Source of the DNA: Pirellulales bacterium
GTDB lineage: Bacteria > Planctomycetota > Planctomycetia > Pirellulales > Lacipirellulaceae
Length of the DNA: 64,000 bases
Assembly (NCBI GenBank): GCA_022841705.1
Contig: JALHQZ010000001.1
Location: 1,364,001-1,428,000, forward strand
Direction of reading: 5' to 3'
In this document: positions 1 to 9,388 of the stretch, piece after piece
Layout of the letters: every line of letters starts with the position of its first letter
Position numbering within the stretch: position 1 is the stretch's first letter
Position numbers and translations under genes: made by a program
The notes under the pieces: model-generated
The model's input: only the letters and a program-made list of their open reading frames with translations
Told to the model about the DNA's origin: nothing
The model's database searches: none

Positions 1-123
1 ACTGCTTGGTCCGGTTCGGTTGGTGTCTTCGCAAGTTATTGAACTGCCTAGGGGCAAGCAGTAAATCGACGAAAAAGGTCTACGACTTTTCGATCGCCTA
101 GCGTCGTCAGCGTGCAAGGTGGT
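1..123. other. left-edge non-coding stretch
   Basis: This lies downstream of the PEP carboxylase gene. Short open stretches on the + strand run in from the edge and stop at about 42, 64 and 110, so the tail of an upstream gene could be here, but none has a recognisable C-terminus. No convincing terminator hairpin was found. Confidence 0.4.
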
Positions 124-2871
124 TCAACCCGTCGTCCGCATGCCCGCCGCAACGCCTTTGATGGTTAGCTGCGTCAGATGCTTCAGCTCCACAAACTCCG
201 GCGAGTCGTCATCGCCCACGGCACGCAACCGGCGGCGGTGGACTTCGACTTGGATTAGATTGAGCGGATCGACATAACCGTTGCGCACCTGGATCGAGCG
301 CTTGAGCCACGGCACATCGTCCAGCAGTTCGGCGCACCCGAGAATCTTGCGGACCGCTTCGCACGAGCGTTCGAACTCGGTCGCTAACAGCTCGCCAATT
401 TCGGCCACGCCGGGCGCGTCACCCGCCGCTGCCAAGTAGCGGTGAAATACTGGCATGTTGGACTTCGCCAGCGCAAGCGCCGCGTTATCGATCGTCGCGC
501 GGAAGAAGGGCCACTCATGATACAGCTTCGCCAATTCTTCAGTCTTGGCTGTCGTGTCCATATAACTTCCGAGCGAAGCGCCAAGTCCGTACCACGCCGG
601 CAGCAAACAACGGCACTGGGTCCATGAAAAGACCCACGGAATGGCGCGCAAGTCTTCGATGCGATCACTGCTCTTGCGCTTCGCCGGCCGTGAGCCGATC
701 GGCAAACCTTCAATCTCGCCAATCGGCGTGGCGAGGCGGAAGAAGGTGGTGAAGTGTGGATGATCGACCAATTGTCTGTAGGCGCCGTAAGAATCAGCCG
801 CCAAAGTTCGCATGCGGTCACACCATCCGGCGGGCGTTTCTTTCATCGGATGGGTCACCGCCATTAGCACTGCCCATAAGACCTGCTCCAAGTGGCGGTG
901 GGCAATCGCGGGATCGTCGTACCGTTCGGCCAGCACTTCGCCTTGCTCGGTAAGCCTCAGCGGGCCGTCGAACGTTTCGGGCGGAAGTGACAATATCCCG
1001 CGGGCCGCCGGACCGCCGCCGCGGCCGAGCGAACCACCTCGGCCGTGGAAGAATGTCACGCGCACGCCGTGCTCAGCGGCTGCACCGTGAAGCGCCATTT
1101 GCGCCTGCTGCAACCCCCAACACGCCGCCAGGTAGCCGCCATCCTTGGTGCTATCGGAGTAGCCAATCATTACGAGCTGCCGATCGCCCACGGCGCGCAG
1201 ATGTTCGCGGTAGGCGCCAATTGAAAGCAGCGTATTCAAAATCTCGGCGCCATGTTCCAAATCGCTGATAGTTTCAAACAGCGGCGCGAGGGGCAAGTTT
1301 CGCTGAGCGTCGCCTGGATCGCCACCATCCACCCGCGCGGACCACCGCCACAGCCACAACACGGTGAGAATGTCGCTCGGCGCGTGCGTCATACTCACCA
1401 CGTGCGCGCCGATCGCCTCCATGCCGTAAGCGCGCGCAACGCGGCGAATCACCGCGAAGAGCTCCAGCGTTTGGGCGGCTATCGGCGACAGATTCACCGG
1501 CGCCAAATTCGCCGCGATCGGCAATGTTTCGATTAACAGCTGCTGCCGCTGGCGTTCAGACAGCTCACCGTCCTGGTCAACCAATCCCGCAGCCGCCAGA
1601 ATTTCCACCATCACTTGGCGATAGACATCTGAATGCTGGCGAATATCGAGCCGCGTGGTGTGCAGTCCGAAGACCGCAATCTCATCGAGCCACGGCTGGA
1701 GTTCCGTCTCCGCAAGCTCCGCATCGCCCGCCGCCACGAGCGCGGCATGAAGCCGTGCAACATCTGCCGTTAATTCTCCGGAAGTAGGATAAGCGCCGGC
1801 CGGCGACGGTTGGCTCAACTGCACTTTGGCTGACTGTTCGAGTCGCCACTCGATAATCTTCAGCCAGCGGCGTGGTGTTTCCGGCAGCGGGATCGGCGTG
1901 ATGCGTTCGCTGCACTCGGGCCACCGAGCCGCGGCGGCGTCAATTGCCGTCGAGAGCGTGTCGAGCTCGGGGGCGTGCCGTGCAGACATACTCAGCGAGT
2001 TGAGCATCTGTGAGACGCGATTGAGCTGCGCTTCAATCGCCGAGCGGCGCAGCCAGCGAAAAGTCTCCGCGGTAATCTCGGGCGTGACGTGCGGATGGCC
2101 ATCGCGGTCACCCCCCATCCACGAGCCAAATGAAAGCATGTGCGCCAGTTGCGGCTCAACATCGGGAAAATGCTGCTTTACCGCGGCGCGCACCTCGCTA
2201 AGGACCGTGGGTGCCGTGCGGCGGAGCACCGGTTGGAACGATAGACCGCGGGCGACTTCCTCGAGAACTGTCGGACGGTTCGGCCGAACGAAATCGGTCT
2301 GCCAGAGTTTCGCGATTTCAAATTTCAGCGCTTGGCGCAGTTCTTGTCGTTCGCGCGGCAGGGGAGTTGGGTTATCGAGGGCGGCAAGCAAGCGGCGAAT
2401 CTCGCGCAGTTTTGCGCGGACCGATTTACGTTTGGCTTCGGTGGGATGCGCCGTGAAGACGAGTTCGACTTCCACTGCAGCGAGAATTTCTTCGAGCTGC
2501 TTGGACTCGACGCCCAGCGACCGCATCGACGCGATGGCGGCGGCCACCGATTCGCGGCGTGGGGGAGCGGATTCATCTTGCTCGGTCGCGCGGAGCGCAC
2601 GCACTCGTTGCCGGTCTTCGGCGATGTTCGCCAGTTCCAAGAACGTGCTGAACGCTTCGACAACAACGCGCAGCTCTACTTCGGTGAGGGCGCCAAGCAG
2701 ACGATCCATCTCTTCAGCAGCGCCCGGTTGGCCTTCGTTGAACCGCCGGGCCGCCAGCCGAACCGCTTCAACATGATTGAAGGCCGCCTCACCCGAGTAG
2801 CGGCGGATCGTTTCGCCAAACAGCCGGCCTAATTCATCAACTTCTCGTCTTAGGATTTCGTCCGTCGCCAT
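124..2871 (-). CDS. ppc: phosphoenolpyruvate carboxylase
   Basis: This cytosolic enzyme carboxylates PEP with bicarbonate to give oxaloacetate, the anaplerotic feed of the TCA cycle. At 915 aa it is full length for the bacterial family. Visible motifs are VFTAHPTEAKR with the catalytic histidine H142, GGDRDGHP near 253-260, GYSDSTKDGGY at 570-580, and the glycine-rich loop FHGRGGSLGRGG at 608-619. The C-terminus ends in the family-like GMRTTG. The ATG is preceded by a GGGGAG Shine-Dalgarno, which supports this start. It is transcribed alone, divergent from the MFS gene. PPDK, which makes PEP from pyruvate, is encoded 44 kb away in the same window. Identification is firm; regulation is not visible. 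Confidence 0.97.
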   Translation of the reverse strand: MATDEILRREVDELGRLFGETIRRYSGEAAFNHVEAVRLAARRFNEGQPGAAEEMDRLLGALTEVELRVVVEAFSTFLELANIAEDRQRVRALRATEQDESAPPRRESVAAAIASMRSLGVESKQLEEILAAVEVELVFTAHPTEAKRKSVRAKLREIRRLLAALDNPTPLPRERQELRQALKFEIAKLWQTDFVRPNRPTVLEEVARGLSFQPVLRRTAPTVLSEVRAAVKQHFPDVEPQLAHMLSFGSWMGGDRDGHPHVTPEITAETFRWLRRSAIEAQLNRVSQMLNSLSMSARHAPELDTLSTAIDAAAARWPECSERITPIPLPETPRRWLKIIEWRLEQSAKVQLSQPSPAGAYPTSGELTADVARLHAALVAAGDAELAETELQPWLDEIAVFGLHTTRLDIRQHSDVYRQVMVEILAAAGLVDQDGELSERQRQQLLIETLPIAANLAPVNLSPIAAQTLELFAVIRRVARAYGMEAIGAHVVSMTHAPSDILTVLWLWRWSARVDGGDPGDAQRNLPLAPLFETISDLEHGAEILNTLLSIGAYREHLRAVGDRQLVMIGYSDSTKDGGYLAACWGLQQAQMALHGAAAEHGVRVTFFHGRGGSLGRGGGPAARGILSLPPETFDGPLRLTEQGEVLAERYDDPAIAHRHLEQVLWAVLMAVTHPMKETPAGWCDRMRTLAADSYGAYRQLVDHPHFTTFFRLATPIGEIEGLPIGSRPAKRKSSDRIEDLRAIPWVFSWTQCRCLLPAWYGLGASLGSYMDTTAKTEELAKLYHEWPFFRATIDNAALALAKSNMPVFHRYLAAAGDAPGVAEIGELLATEFERSCEAVRKILGCAELLDDVPWLKRSIQVRNGYVDPLNLIQVEVHRRRLRAVGDDDSPEFVELKHLTQLTIKGVAAGMRTTG

Positions 2872-3079
2872 TCCAACTCCCCAGCCCGCGAACTATGCTG
2901 CGCCTGCAGGGTGCAGATTAGCATGCTGATGGGCGACTGCGAAGTAGCAATGCGCAGCGGGCGCCTTGGTGAGCCCGGGCCGTTCCGCATACGATACAGT
3001 TCCCCCCGGCCCGAAACCGGACCTATCCCGCCTGATTGCCCCCCGTTGTTGGCAGGTTCGCCGCCTCGATTTGATCCCC

Positions 3080-4390
3080 ATGCCCAGCGAACTGCCCGAT
3101 CGTCCTGCACTCGCTCCTAATGGCCAACCGCTCGTCGAGCGCCGTGGCCGTCGGCAGATGCGGTTGCGGATGAGCATCATGATGTTCCTACAGTATTTCG
3201 GGCTGGGGCTGTGGGCGGTGACGACTGTTTCGTATGTTGACGCGAACACCGTGGGACAAGGGCTGGGAATCTTTCCGCCGTGGTTCATTGGATTCTTGTC
3301 GCTCGCCTCGGCGATTGGCTCGATCGTGGCGCCGGTGGTCGCAGGGATCGCAGCTGACCGATGGCTTCATGGCGAGCGGCTGCTCATGCTATTGCACCTC
3401 GGCTGCGCTGGCTGTTTGTGGGGCATGGCGACGACTCAATCGGCGGCGTGGTTCTTGTTCGCGGTGGTGATGTATTACCAATTCTTCTGTCCCACTGTTT
3501 CGCTCAGCAATGCCTTGTCGCTACGACATTTGCCGCATCCGGATCGCGAGTTTGCGTGGGTCCGTTCGATGGGAACGCTGTCCTGGATCTTGGCGGGGCT
3601 GATTGTCGGACTCGCCGCGCCCGCTTACTGGGGAGAGTCGATCGAACAAACGAACCTGCCACTGTATTTCGGGGCAGTTGGCGAGTTCGTGATGGCGGCG
3701 TACTGTTTCACGCTGCCAGCCTCGCCACCGGTGCGCTCGGCCCTGGGCGGGTGGCGGGCGCTGGCCGGCGGCGCAGAACTTTGGGCTCATCGCCCGTTCG
3801 TCATTTTTCTCTTGATCTCGCTCCTGTTGTGTGTTCCCAATCAGTTCTACTCGTACACCAACGTGTTCTTCAATCGCCAAGGGGTGGAATACGCCGCCGC
3901 GAAAATGACCATGGGTCAGGTCACCGAAGTGCTGTGCTTGGTGGCGCTGCCACTGTTGCTCGCGCGGTTCGGGATGAAGCGCGTGATGCTCTTCGGCGCC
4001 AGCATGTGGATTGTGCGGTATGCCTGCTTCACCTTGGCGGCGATCAATCCGCAATTGCAGGCGCTCATGTTTGTGGGGGTGGCGATTCATGGGCTCTGTT
4101 ATGTGCTGGTGTACATGGTGGGGCCGACCTATGTAAACCGCCTGGCCGGCGCCGGATCTCGGAGCGCCGCCCAAGGGATTCTCACGATCGCCACCAATGG
4201 GTTCGGTAACTCGCTGGGTTCGCTCATTGCGGCAACTTCCCAGGCGATTTGGCTCACACCCGCGGGGGTAGTTCCACCGCCGTATAAGTGGCAAGTTTTC
4301 TGGTTGGTTCCCATCGCCATGAGCGTGCTGGCGACGGTGGCGTATGCGATTTTCTTTGATGAACATGCGACGAAGTCGAGTGATTCATAA
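3080..4390 (+). CDS. MFS transporter, nucleoside:H+ symporter-like
   Basis: A 436-aa integral membrane protein with about twelve hydrophobic segments. Early residues (MRLRMSIMMFLQYFGLGLW, then FPPWFIGFLSLASAIGSIV) resemble the NupG/XapB nucleoside:H+ symporter branch of the major facilitator superfamily. The open frame reaches upstream to a TTG at 2966, but that extension is proline- and arginine-rich and unlike a transporter, so the ATG at 3080 is chosen. The gene converges on the ComM-like gene with a 25-bp spacer, too short for separate terminators. The substrate cannot be read from sequence; nucleosides are an inference from family resemblance. Confidence 0.8.
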   Translation: MPSELPDRPALAPNGQPLVERRGRRQMRLRMSIMMFLQYFGLGLWAVTTVSYVDANTVGQGLGIFPPWFIGFLSLASAIGSIVAPVVAGIAADRWLHGERLLMLLHLGCAGCLWGMATTQSAAWFLFAVVMYYQFFCPTVSLSNALSLRHLPHPDREFAWVRSMGTLSWILAGLIVGLAAPAYWGESIEQTNLPLYFGAVGEFVMAAYCFTLPASPPVRSALGGWRALAGGAELWAHRPFVIFLLISLLLCVPNQFYSYTNVFFNRQGVEYAAAKMTMGQVTEVLCLVALPLLLARFGMKRVMLFGASMWIVRYACFTLAAINPQLQALMFVGVAIHGLCYVLVYMVGPTYVNRLAGAGSRSAAQGILTIATNGFGNSLGSLIAATSQAIWLTPAGVVPPPYKWQVFWLVPIAMSVLATVAYAIFFDEHATKSSDS

Positions 4391-4415
4391 TCGCTGCGCC
4401 GCAGTCAAGGGGAAA

Positions 4416-5954
4416 TCAACTCCAGACGCGGCGGTCGAGCATGCGGTAGTTCACCGCTTCGCTAAGGTGTTCCGTGCGGATCGTGGGCGAATCGTCGAGG
4501 TCGGCAATCGTACGGGCGACGCGCAGCACCTTGTCGTGTGCGCGGGCGGAAAGGCCGAGTTGCTGCACGCTCGCTTTCAGCAAGTCGGCGCCGGCGGAAT
4601 CGAGCCCGCAGTACTTGCGCACTTCCCGGCTGCTCATCTTCGCGTTTTGCTTGGCCCCGGCGTCGCCAAAGCGCTGCGCCTGAATTGCGCGGGCGGTGCT
4701 GACCCGCTCGCGCATGGTCGTGCTACTCGTGCCGTCCTGCTTGGAGTTGAGCTCGTGAAACGGCGCCGCGGGGACTTCAATATGCAAATCAATTCGGTCG
4801 AGTAGGGGACCGCTGATTTTCGACATGTAGCGCTCGACTTGAATCACGTTGCAATGACACTCGCGCGTGGGATCGTTGCGATAGCCGCAGGGACAAGGGT
4901 TCAGCGAAGCGACCAACATAAAGTTGGCCGGGAATGTGGTGCTGCTCAGCGCGCGGCTAATGGTGACCTGCCCATCTTCGAGCGGCTGGCGGAGCACTTC
5001 GAGCGTTTGGCGGTTGAACTCGGGGAGTTCATCCAGAAACAGCACGCCGTTGTGCGCGAGACTGATTTCTCCTGGCGAAGGCGTCGAACCACCACCGACT
5101 AAACCGGCATTGCTAATCGTATGGTGCGGTGAGCGGAACGGCCGGCGCACCAGCAGCGGCTGGCCGAGGGGCAGCCGGCCGACCGCGCTGTAAATGCGGG
5201 TGGTTTCAATCGATTCTTGCGGAGTGAGATCGGGCAAAATCGTCGGCACGCGCTTGGCGAGCATCGTTTTGCCACTTCCCGGAGGGCCCAGCATGAGCAA
5301 ATTATGATTTCCGGCCGCGGCGATAGTGATGGCGCGCTTCGCCATCTCTTGGCCACGCACATCGGCGAAGTCGATGTCGTACCCGCCATGTGTTTCAAAG
5401 ACTTCGCCCATTCGCGACGGATGCGGAGCGATCTCGACATGCCCACCAAAAAACGCGACGGCTTGCGTGAGCGAATCAACCGGGATCACTTCCACATCGC
5501 CCACCACCGCCGCTTCGTCGGCGTTTTGGCTGGGAACGACCACGCCACGCAGTCCGCGCTGTTTGACGGTCGCCATCGCCATGGAAAGCGCGCCACGGAC
5601 GGGCCGCATTGCCCCATCGAGCGCTACTTCGCCCACGGCTGCGTAATCGCGAAAGCGGTCAATCGGCAGTTGGCCGCTTCCGGCCAGCACGCCCAGGGCA
5701 ATGGGTAAATCGAAACTCGCCGCCTGCTTGGGTAGTTCGGCCGGGGCGAGGTTGATCACCACCCGGTCCTGTGGCCGAATGAACCCACTGTTGGCGAGCG
5801 CCCGCTCGATGCGGTGCGTACTCTCCCGCACAGCCGCTTCGGGCAGGCCGACCAAAATGGTTTTCGGCAAAGCGCCGGGCGAAACGTCCACCTCCGCCAC
5901 CACGGGTAGGGCTTCAATTCCCAACAGACTATAGGTATTCAGCTTCGCCAACAT
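4416..5954 (-). CDS. comM: YifB/ComM family Mg-chelatase-like AAA+ ATPase
   Basis: 512 aa with the standard family layout: an N-terminal ChlI-like domain (about 1-170, beginning MLAKLNTYSLLGIEA), an AAA+ core with Walker A GPPGSGKT at 223-230 and a Walker B-like LFLDELPEF, a cysteine-containing NPCPCGY segment, and a C-terminal Mg_chelatase_C domain. Proteobacterial ComM is a hexameric helicase that promotes branch migration when transformed DNA is integrated. That function is known for homologs and is inferred here. No competence genes flank it. Length and start match the family. Confidence 0.93.
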   Translation of the reverse strand: MLAKLNTYSLLGIEALPVVAEVDVSPGALPKTILVGLPEAAVRESTHRIERALANSGFIRPQDRVVINLAPAELPKQAASFDLPIALGVLAGSGQLPIDRFRDYAAVGEVALDGAMRPVRGALSMAMATVKQRGLRGVVVPSQNADEAAVVGDVEVIPVDSLTQAVAFFGGHVEIAPHPSRMGEVFETHGGYDIDFADVRGQEMAKRAITIAAAGNHNLLMLGPPGSGKTMLAKRVPTILPDLTPQESIETTRIYSAVGRLPLGQPLLVRRPFRSPHHTISNAGLVGGGSTPSPGEISLAHNGVLFLDELPEFNRQTLEVLRQPLEDGQVTISRALSSTTFPANFMLVASLNPCPCGYRNDPTRECHCNVIQVERYMSKISGPLLDRIDLHIEVPAAPFHELNSKQDGTSSTTMRERVSTARAIQAQRFGDAGAKQNAKMSSREVRKYCGLDSAGADLLKASVQQLGLSARAHDKVLRVARTIADLDDSPTIRTEHLSEAVNYRMLDRRVWS

Positions 5955-6190
5955 GGCCGCGGTTCCCCCAAGTTCAAGCGGGTGGATGTGAACGCGTGGC
6001 CAGTATAAGGGTGTTCAGTGGATGAATGCAAGCACATTCTTTGAAAAAAACGAGAAAGTTTCTCCTCGCTGTCGACGGGGATTTTGCGGTGTCATTGTGA
6101 CGCGGTAGAATGTGGGCAATTAGTTCGCTTGTGACCGTACTCCGCCGACCGTAGGTCGCCGGCTATTATCACTCTGACAATCAAAACCCC

Positions 6191-6682
6191 ATGAACACCC
6201 AAGAAACCCTGCTCGCCACGCAAATGACCAGCGCGACGGTCATTAAGATGTATCTCGATGATCTTAGCGATGCCGATCTGATGCGGCGGCCCGGGCCAGG
6301 TTGCAACCACATTGCATGGCAATTGGGGCACCTGATTTCGTCGGAATGCGGACTGCTCGAGTCGATCGCGCCTGGTTCGGCGCCGGCGCTACCGAAGGGA
6401 TTCAAGGAGCAGCATCACAAGGATCAAGCAGGGGTCGATGACCCGACAAAGTTTTGCACCAAGGCGGAATACCTGGAGCTGTTTGATACGGTGCAGGCCG
6501 CCACGCGGACGTTGATCGGCAAGCTCTCGGATGCCGATCTCGATGCGCCGGCGCCGGAGCACTTCCGCAGCATGTTCCCGACCGTGGGGCATATAGTGGT
6601 GCTCATCGCGTCGCATCCGCTGATGCACGCGGGGCAGTTCGTTCCGGTGCGGCGGGCGCTCGGCAAGCCGGTGGTGATTTAG
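6191..6682 (+). CDS. DinB-fold protein
   Basis: 163 aa, predicted as a four-helix DinB/YfiT-type bundle. The WQLGHL segment (H47) and the C-terminal HPLMHAGQ segment carry histidines at places where this family binds a divalent metal. Some members are thiol-dependent transferases or hydrolases, and many have no known role. The ATG has no good Shine-Dalgarno. A TATTAT hexamer lies 22-27 bases upstream and could be a -10 element, but no partner -35 was found. A dyad repeat begins 10 bp after the stop. The fold call is fairly safe; the function is unknown. Confidence 0.8.
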   Translation: MNTQETLLATQMTSATVIKMYLDDLSDADLMRRPGPGCNHIAWQLGHLISSECGLLESIAPGSAPALPKGFKEQHHKDQAGVDDPTKFCTKAEYLELFDTVQAATRTLIGKLSDADLDAPAPEHFRSMFPTVGHIVVLIASHPLMHAGQFVPVRRALGKPVVI

Positions 6683-6691
6683 CGGCGGCCG

Positions 6692-6761
6692 TGTAGTGCG
6701 GGACCGAAGTCCCGCACGAACTTACGCGCGATCTCGTACAGGACTTCGGTCCCGTACTACG
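6692..6761. repeat. two-armed dyad repeat (GGGACCGAAGTCCC type)
   Basis: Each arm (about 6693-6716 and 6735-6760) contains its own small hairpin, GGGAC-cgaa-GTCCC, and the second arm is the inverse of the first. The stop codon of the dioxygenase gene (TAG, 6759-6757) lies inside the second arm. The same core words recur at 7587-7655. Confidence 0.85.
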
Positions 6762-7506
6762 AGCGTCGGCCGCGCGAGTCGCGTTGTGATTTCGGCACGA
6801 TGCCGGGAAATTGGCCGTCATCTCCTTCCGCCACCGTGCGGCCCAGCACAATGTTGAAACTCGCAGTCAATTCGCCGAGGGTAGAATCGGGCAGCGGCTC
6901 GAAATCAACGAGCACGGTCTTCTGCTGCGCTTCATCGCCGGCGGAGCGGAACACGCCGTCGCGGGCGTTCTGCGGATGCCCGTTGATGAAGCACTGTGTC
7001 GTTAGCACACGCTGTCCATTCTGGCTAATCGCGAAATGAATGTGCGGCGTGCGACTGCCGTAAGTCACCGGCTTGATGGTGCGGAAGTAGTAGGCGCCTT
7101 TCGAATCGGTCAGAAATCGGCCGTAACCTTGAAAGTTTCTGTCGCGGCGATCAGGGTCGCCAGAACCGCTGTGCAGATAGATGCCGTTCTGATCGCACTG
7201 CCAAATCTCGACGACGGCATTACGCAGGGGCTCACCCGATTTTCGCAGCACCTGCCCGGTCAGATGCGTAATCTCGCCAAGCGCATGATCGGTCGCTTCG
7301 TTCAGGATGAGCAAGTCGTTATCGGTGTCGAGCGGTAGCTTGTCGGGATAGAACGGGCCCTCGGTGAAGGGAGCGGTCGCCAGCCGCTCCAATTTGTCCG
7401 CCCACGCGATCGGCGCCACCAGCGTTGTGCCAGCGATGGCCGAGATGGTCCGGCCGGAGAACGCCAGAAAACCACGACGGGTGGAGAGGCCAAACGGGGT
7501 TTGCAT
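6757..7506 (-). CDS. intradiol ring-cleavage dioxygenase-like protein, Tat-exported
   Basis: 249 aa. The N-terminus has a twin-arginine signal (STRRGFLAF, R10-R11) followed by a hydrophobic stretch and a likely cleavage site near 35, so it should be folded and carrying its metal before export. The catalytic domain resembles protocatechuate 3,4-dioxygenase beta. Candidate Fe(III) ligands are Y110 (GIYLHS), Y149, H155 and H157 (VTYGSRTPHIHF). Such enzymes cleave catechol-type rings between the hydroxyls. No aromatic-degradation genes are nearby and the substrate is unknown. The last codons run into a dyad repeat, which supplies the stop codon. Confidence 0.88.
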   Translation of the reverse strand: MQTPFGLSTRRGFLAFSGRTISAIAGTTLVAPIAWADKLERLATAPFTEGPFYPDKLPLDTDNDLLILNEATDHALGEITHLTGQVLRKSGEPLRNAVVEIWQCDQNGIYLHSGSGDPDRRDRNFQGYGRFLTDSKGAYYFRTIKPVTYGSRTPHIHFAISQNGQRVLTTQCFINGHPQNARDGVFRSAGDEAQQKTVLVDFEPLPDSTLGELTASFNIVLGRTVAEGDDGQFPGIVPKSQRDSRGRRS

Positions 7507-7586
7507 GATGACAGCTCCAAAAGGGAAGGGCGATGAGGGCTAGAACCCCGGAGGTGTGAATTGGTTCCGCTACGATCACGATCTCC

Positions 7587-7655
7587 GTAGCACGGGACCG
7601 AAGTCCCGTGTGCAACGTCTCGCGTTGCTCTCACGGGACTTCGGTCCCGTGTTAC
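7587..7655. repeat. two-armed dyad repeat (GGGACCGAAGTCCC type)
   Basis: Arms at 7587-7610 and 7632-7655 are near-perfect inverse copies, and a shorter GCAACG/CGTTGC stem lies between them, so the element could fold as one long stem or as two hairpins. It sits just downstream of the NhaC stop codon and shares its core with 6692-6761. Confidence 0.88.
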
Positions 7656-7658
7656 CGG

Positions 7659-9299
7659 TTACGTTTCCTCTACCTTGCCGCCGAAGGCCAGCAACACGCC
7701 GATCATTGCGGCCGTTTGCAGTGGGAGCAATAGCCACACACTCACGCCGAGCCCAATAAGCAGCGTGCCGAGGAGAATGCTCACTGCGCCGGCCAAAAGC
7801 GCGTACGGCAACTGCGTGTTGACGTGCGCGATGTGATCGCAGCCTGAAAACTGCGAAGACAAAATTGTCGTGTCAGAGATCGGCGAGCAGTGGTCGCCGA
7901 AGATGGCGCCGGCGAGCACGCTGCCGAGCGACGCCAAGAACAGTGGCTCACGCGCGGCCGCGGCCATACTCTCGGCGCCAATCGCCGCGTAGGCCAGCGG
8001 CACGACCATTGGCACCAAAATGCCCATCGTGCCAAAACTGGTGCCGGTGCAGAACGAAATGATCGAAGCGAGTACGAAGATCACGGTTGGTAGCCAGCGC
8101 GCAAGCCCGCCGCCTTCGCTCCAGTTCAGCAGCTTCTCTTTCAAGTAGTCGCCGGTGTAGAGGCGGTGGTCACTGAATTCGAACGCTTGCACTGTGGGCT
8201 TCTCCTCAAACGACCGGTTGCTCGTCATGCGTGACATCGCCGAGGCGAGCCACAAAATCATGATCGCCGGCAACACGGTGCGGACGCCGATCACGGCTGC
8301 ATCGGCCAGTTGGTCATGCGCGAGTTTTGCCCCCCACCGCGAGAGCGCGAGCGCCGTGGCGAGCCCCACCAGTCCACCGTACTGCAGCGCGACCGCCGAA
8401 CTGCCGGCGCCGAAGACGTTGCGGAGCGTTGGTTCGGCGCCCGGATTTCGCGTCGGCAGATTCGCCCGGCCCGTCGCGTAGATCAGTGCAAGTACCGTAA
8501 GCAGTGTAGCGACAATCGGCGCTGCCGCCGTGAGCCAGTGCGCTGAAGGCAAAGCAGCGCTGGACCCATGATCGTCGCCCGACGGCGGCGCGGCGGCGGC
8601 ACGGCGTTCCGCGCGGAGCATCGGCCCGATGTCGCGGTTGAGAACCGCAATCAGCATCACCAAGAGCAGCGCCTGAATCACATAGAAGCGGTAGGGAATG
8701 CACGCCACAAACAGTTCAAACGGACTCGCCGCAGCCGCGTCGGCCGCACCGGTATTCGCCAGCCCTTCCTGCAAGTACGCCAGCTCAACCGCGATCCAGG
8801 TCGAGACCACCGCCAGCCCCGCGACCGGCGCCGCCGTCGAGTCGACAATGTACGACAGTTTTTCGCGCGACAACTTCAGCCGATCGAACACCGGCGCGAG
8901 CGTATTGCCCAAGAGCATGCAGTTGGCGTAGTCGTCAAAAAAAATCACCAGCCCCGCGAGCCAAGCCCCGAGCTGTCCGCTGCGCCGCCCCCTGGCAAGC
9001 GGCGCGAGCGCCGCCACCAAGCTGCGCATCCCGCCGGTGGCGTGAATCAGCGCGATGGTCGCGCCCATGCAAAGCGTGAAGCACACAATCCGCAGCTTGT
9101 CCGGCTGCACGAAGGTGCTCCACAGATGTTTTTCAAATAGGTCGATCGTCCCCTGCACCACATCGCCGCGCGTGGTGATCAGCACTCCCGCCACCAAACC
9201 CGCGAGCAGCGAAGTGAGCACCCGCCGCGAGAGAATTGCCAGCGTCACCGCTACGATCGGCGGGGCGAGGCTCAGGAAACCGTAGGGGTGTTCAGACAT
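7659..9299 (-). CDS. nhaC: NhaC-family Na+/H+ antiporter
   Basis: 546 aa with about eleven to thirteen hydrophobic segments. The family-typical features include SFGTMGILVPMVVPLA and GDHCSPISDTTILSS late in the protein, and FFDDYANCMLLG in the first half, as in NhaC/malate-lactate antiporters. NhaC-type proteins exchange external H+ for internal Na+, or malate/H+ for lactate/Na+. The exact ions cannot be set from sequence. The ATG at 9299 matches the family N-terminus. It is a single-gene unit with a dyad repeat directly after its stop. Confidence 0.9.
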   Translation of the reverse strand: MSEHPYGFLSLAPPIVAVTLAILSRRVLTSLLAGLVAGVLITTRGDVVQGTIDLFEKHLWSTFVQPDKLRIVCFTLCMGATIALIHATGGMRSLVAALAPLARGRRSGQLGAWLAGLVIFFDDYANCMLLGNTLAPVFDRLKLSREKLSYIVDSTAAPVAGLAVVSTWIAVELAYLQEGLANTGAADAAAASPFELFVACIPYRFYVIQALLLVMLIAVLNRDIGPMLRAERRAAAAPPSGDDHGSSAALPSAHWLTAAAPIVATLLTVLALIYATGRANLPTRNPGAEPTLRNVFGAGSSAVALQYGGLVGLATALALSRWGAKLAHDQLADAAVIGVRTVLPAIMILWLASAMSRMTSNRSFEEKPTVQAFEFSDHRLYTGDYLKEKLLNWSEGGGLARWLPTVIFVLASIISFCTGTSFGTMGILVPMVVPLAYAAIGAESMAAAAREPLFLASLGSVLAGAIFGDHCSPISDTTILSSQFSGCDHIAHVNTQLPYALLAGAVSILLGTLLIGLGVSVWLLLPLQTAAMIGVLLAFGGKVEET

Positions 9300-9388
9300 A
9301 ACCGCCGCATTTTAGTGCGGGTCGCGAGCGGTGGGCAGTGGGCAGGAAAGCGCCAACACTTTCGAGCCGCGGCGCGTCACGAAGCAAT

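Noticed and set aside
1826..2776. 316-codon plus-strand frame over ppc
   Set aside because: Antisense to a conserved catalytic domain and rich in Ser/Arg, typical of a shadow frame.
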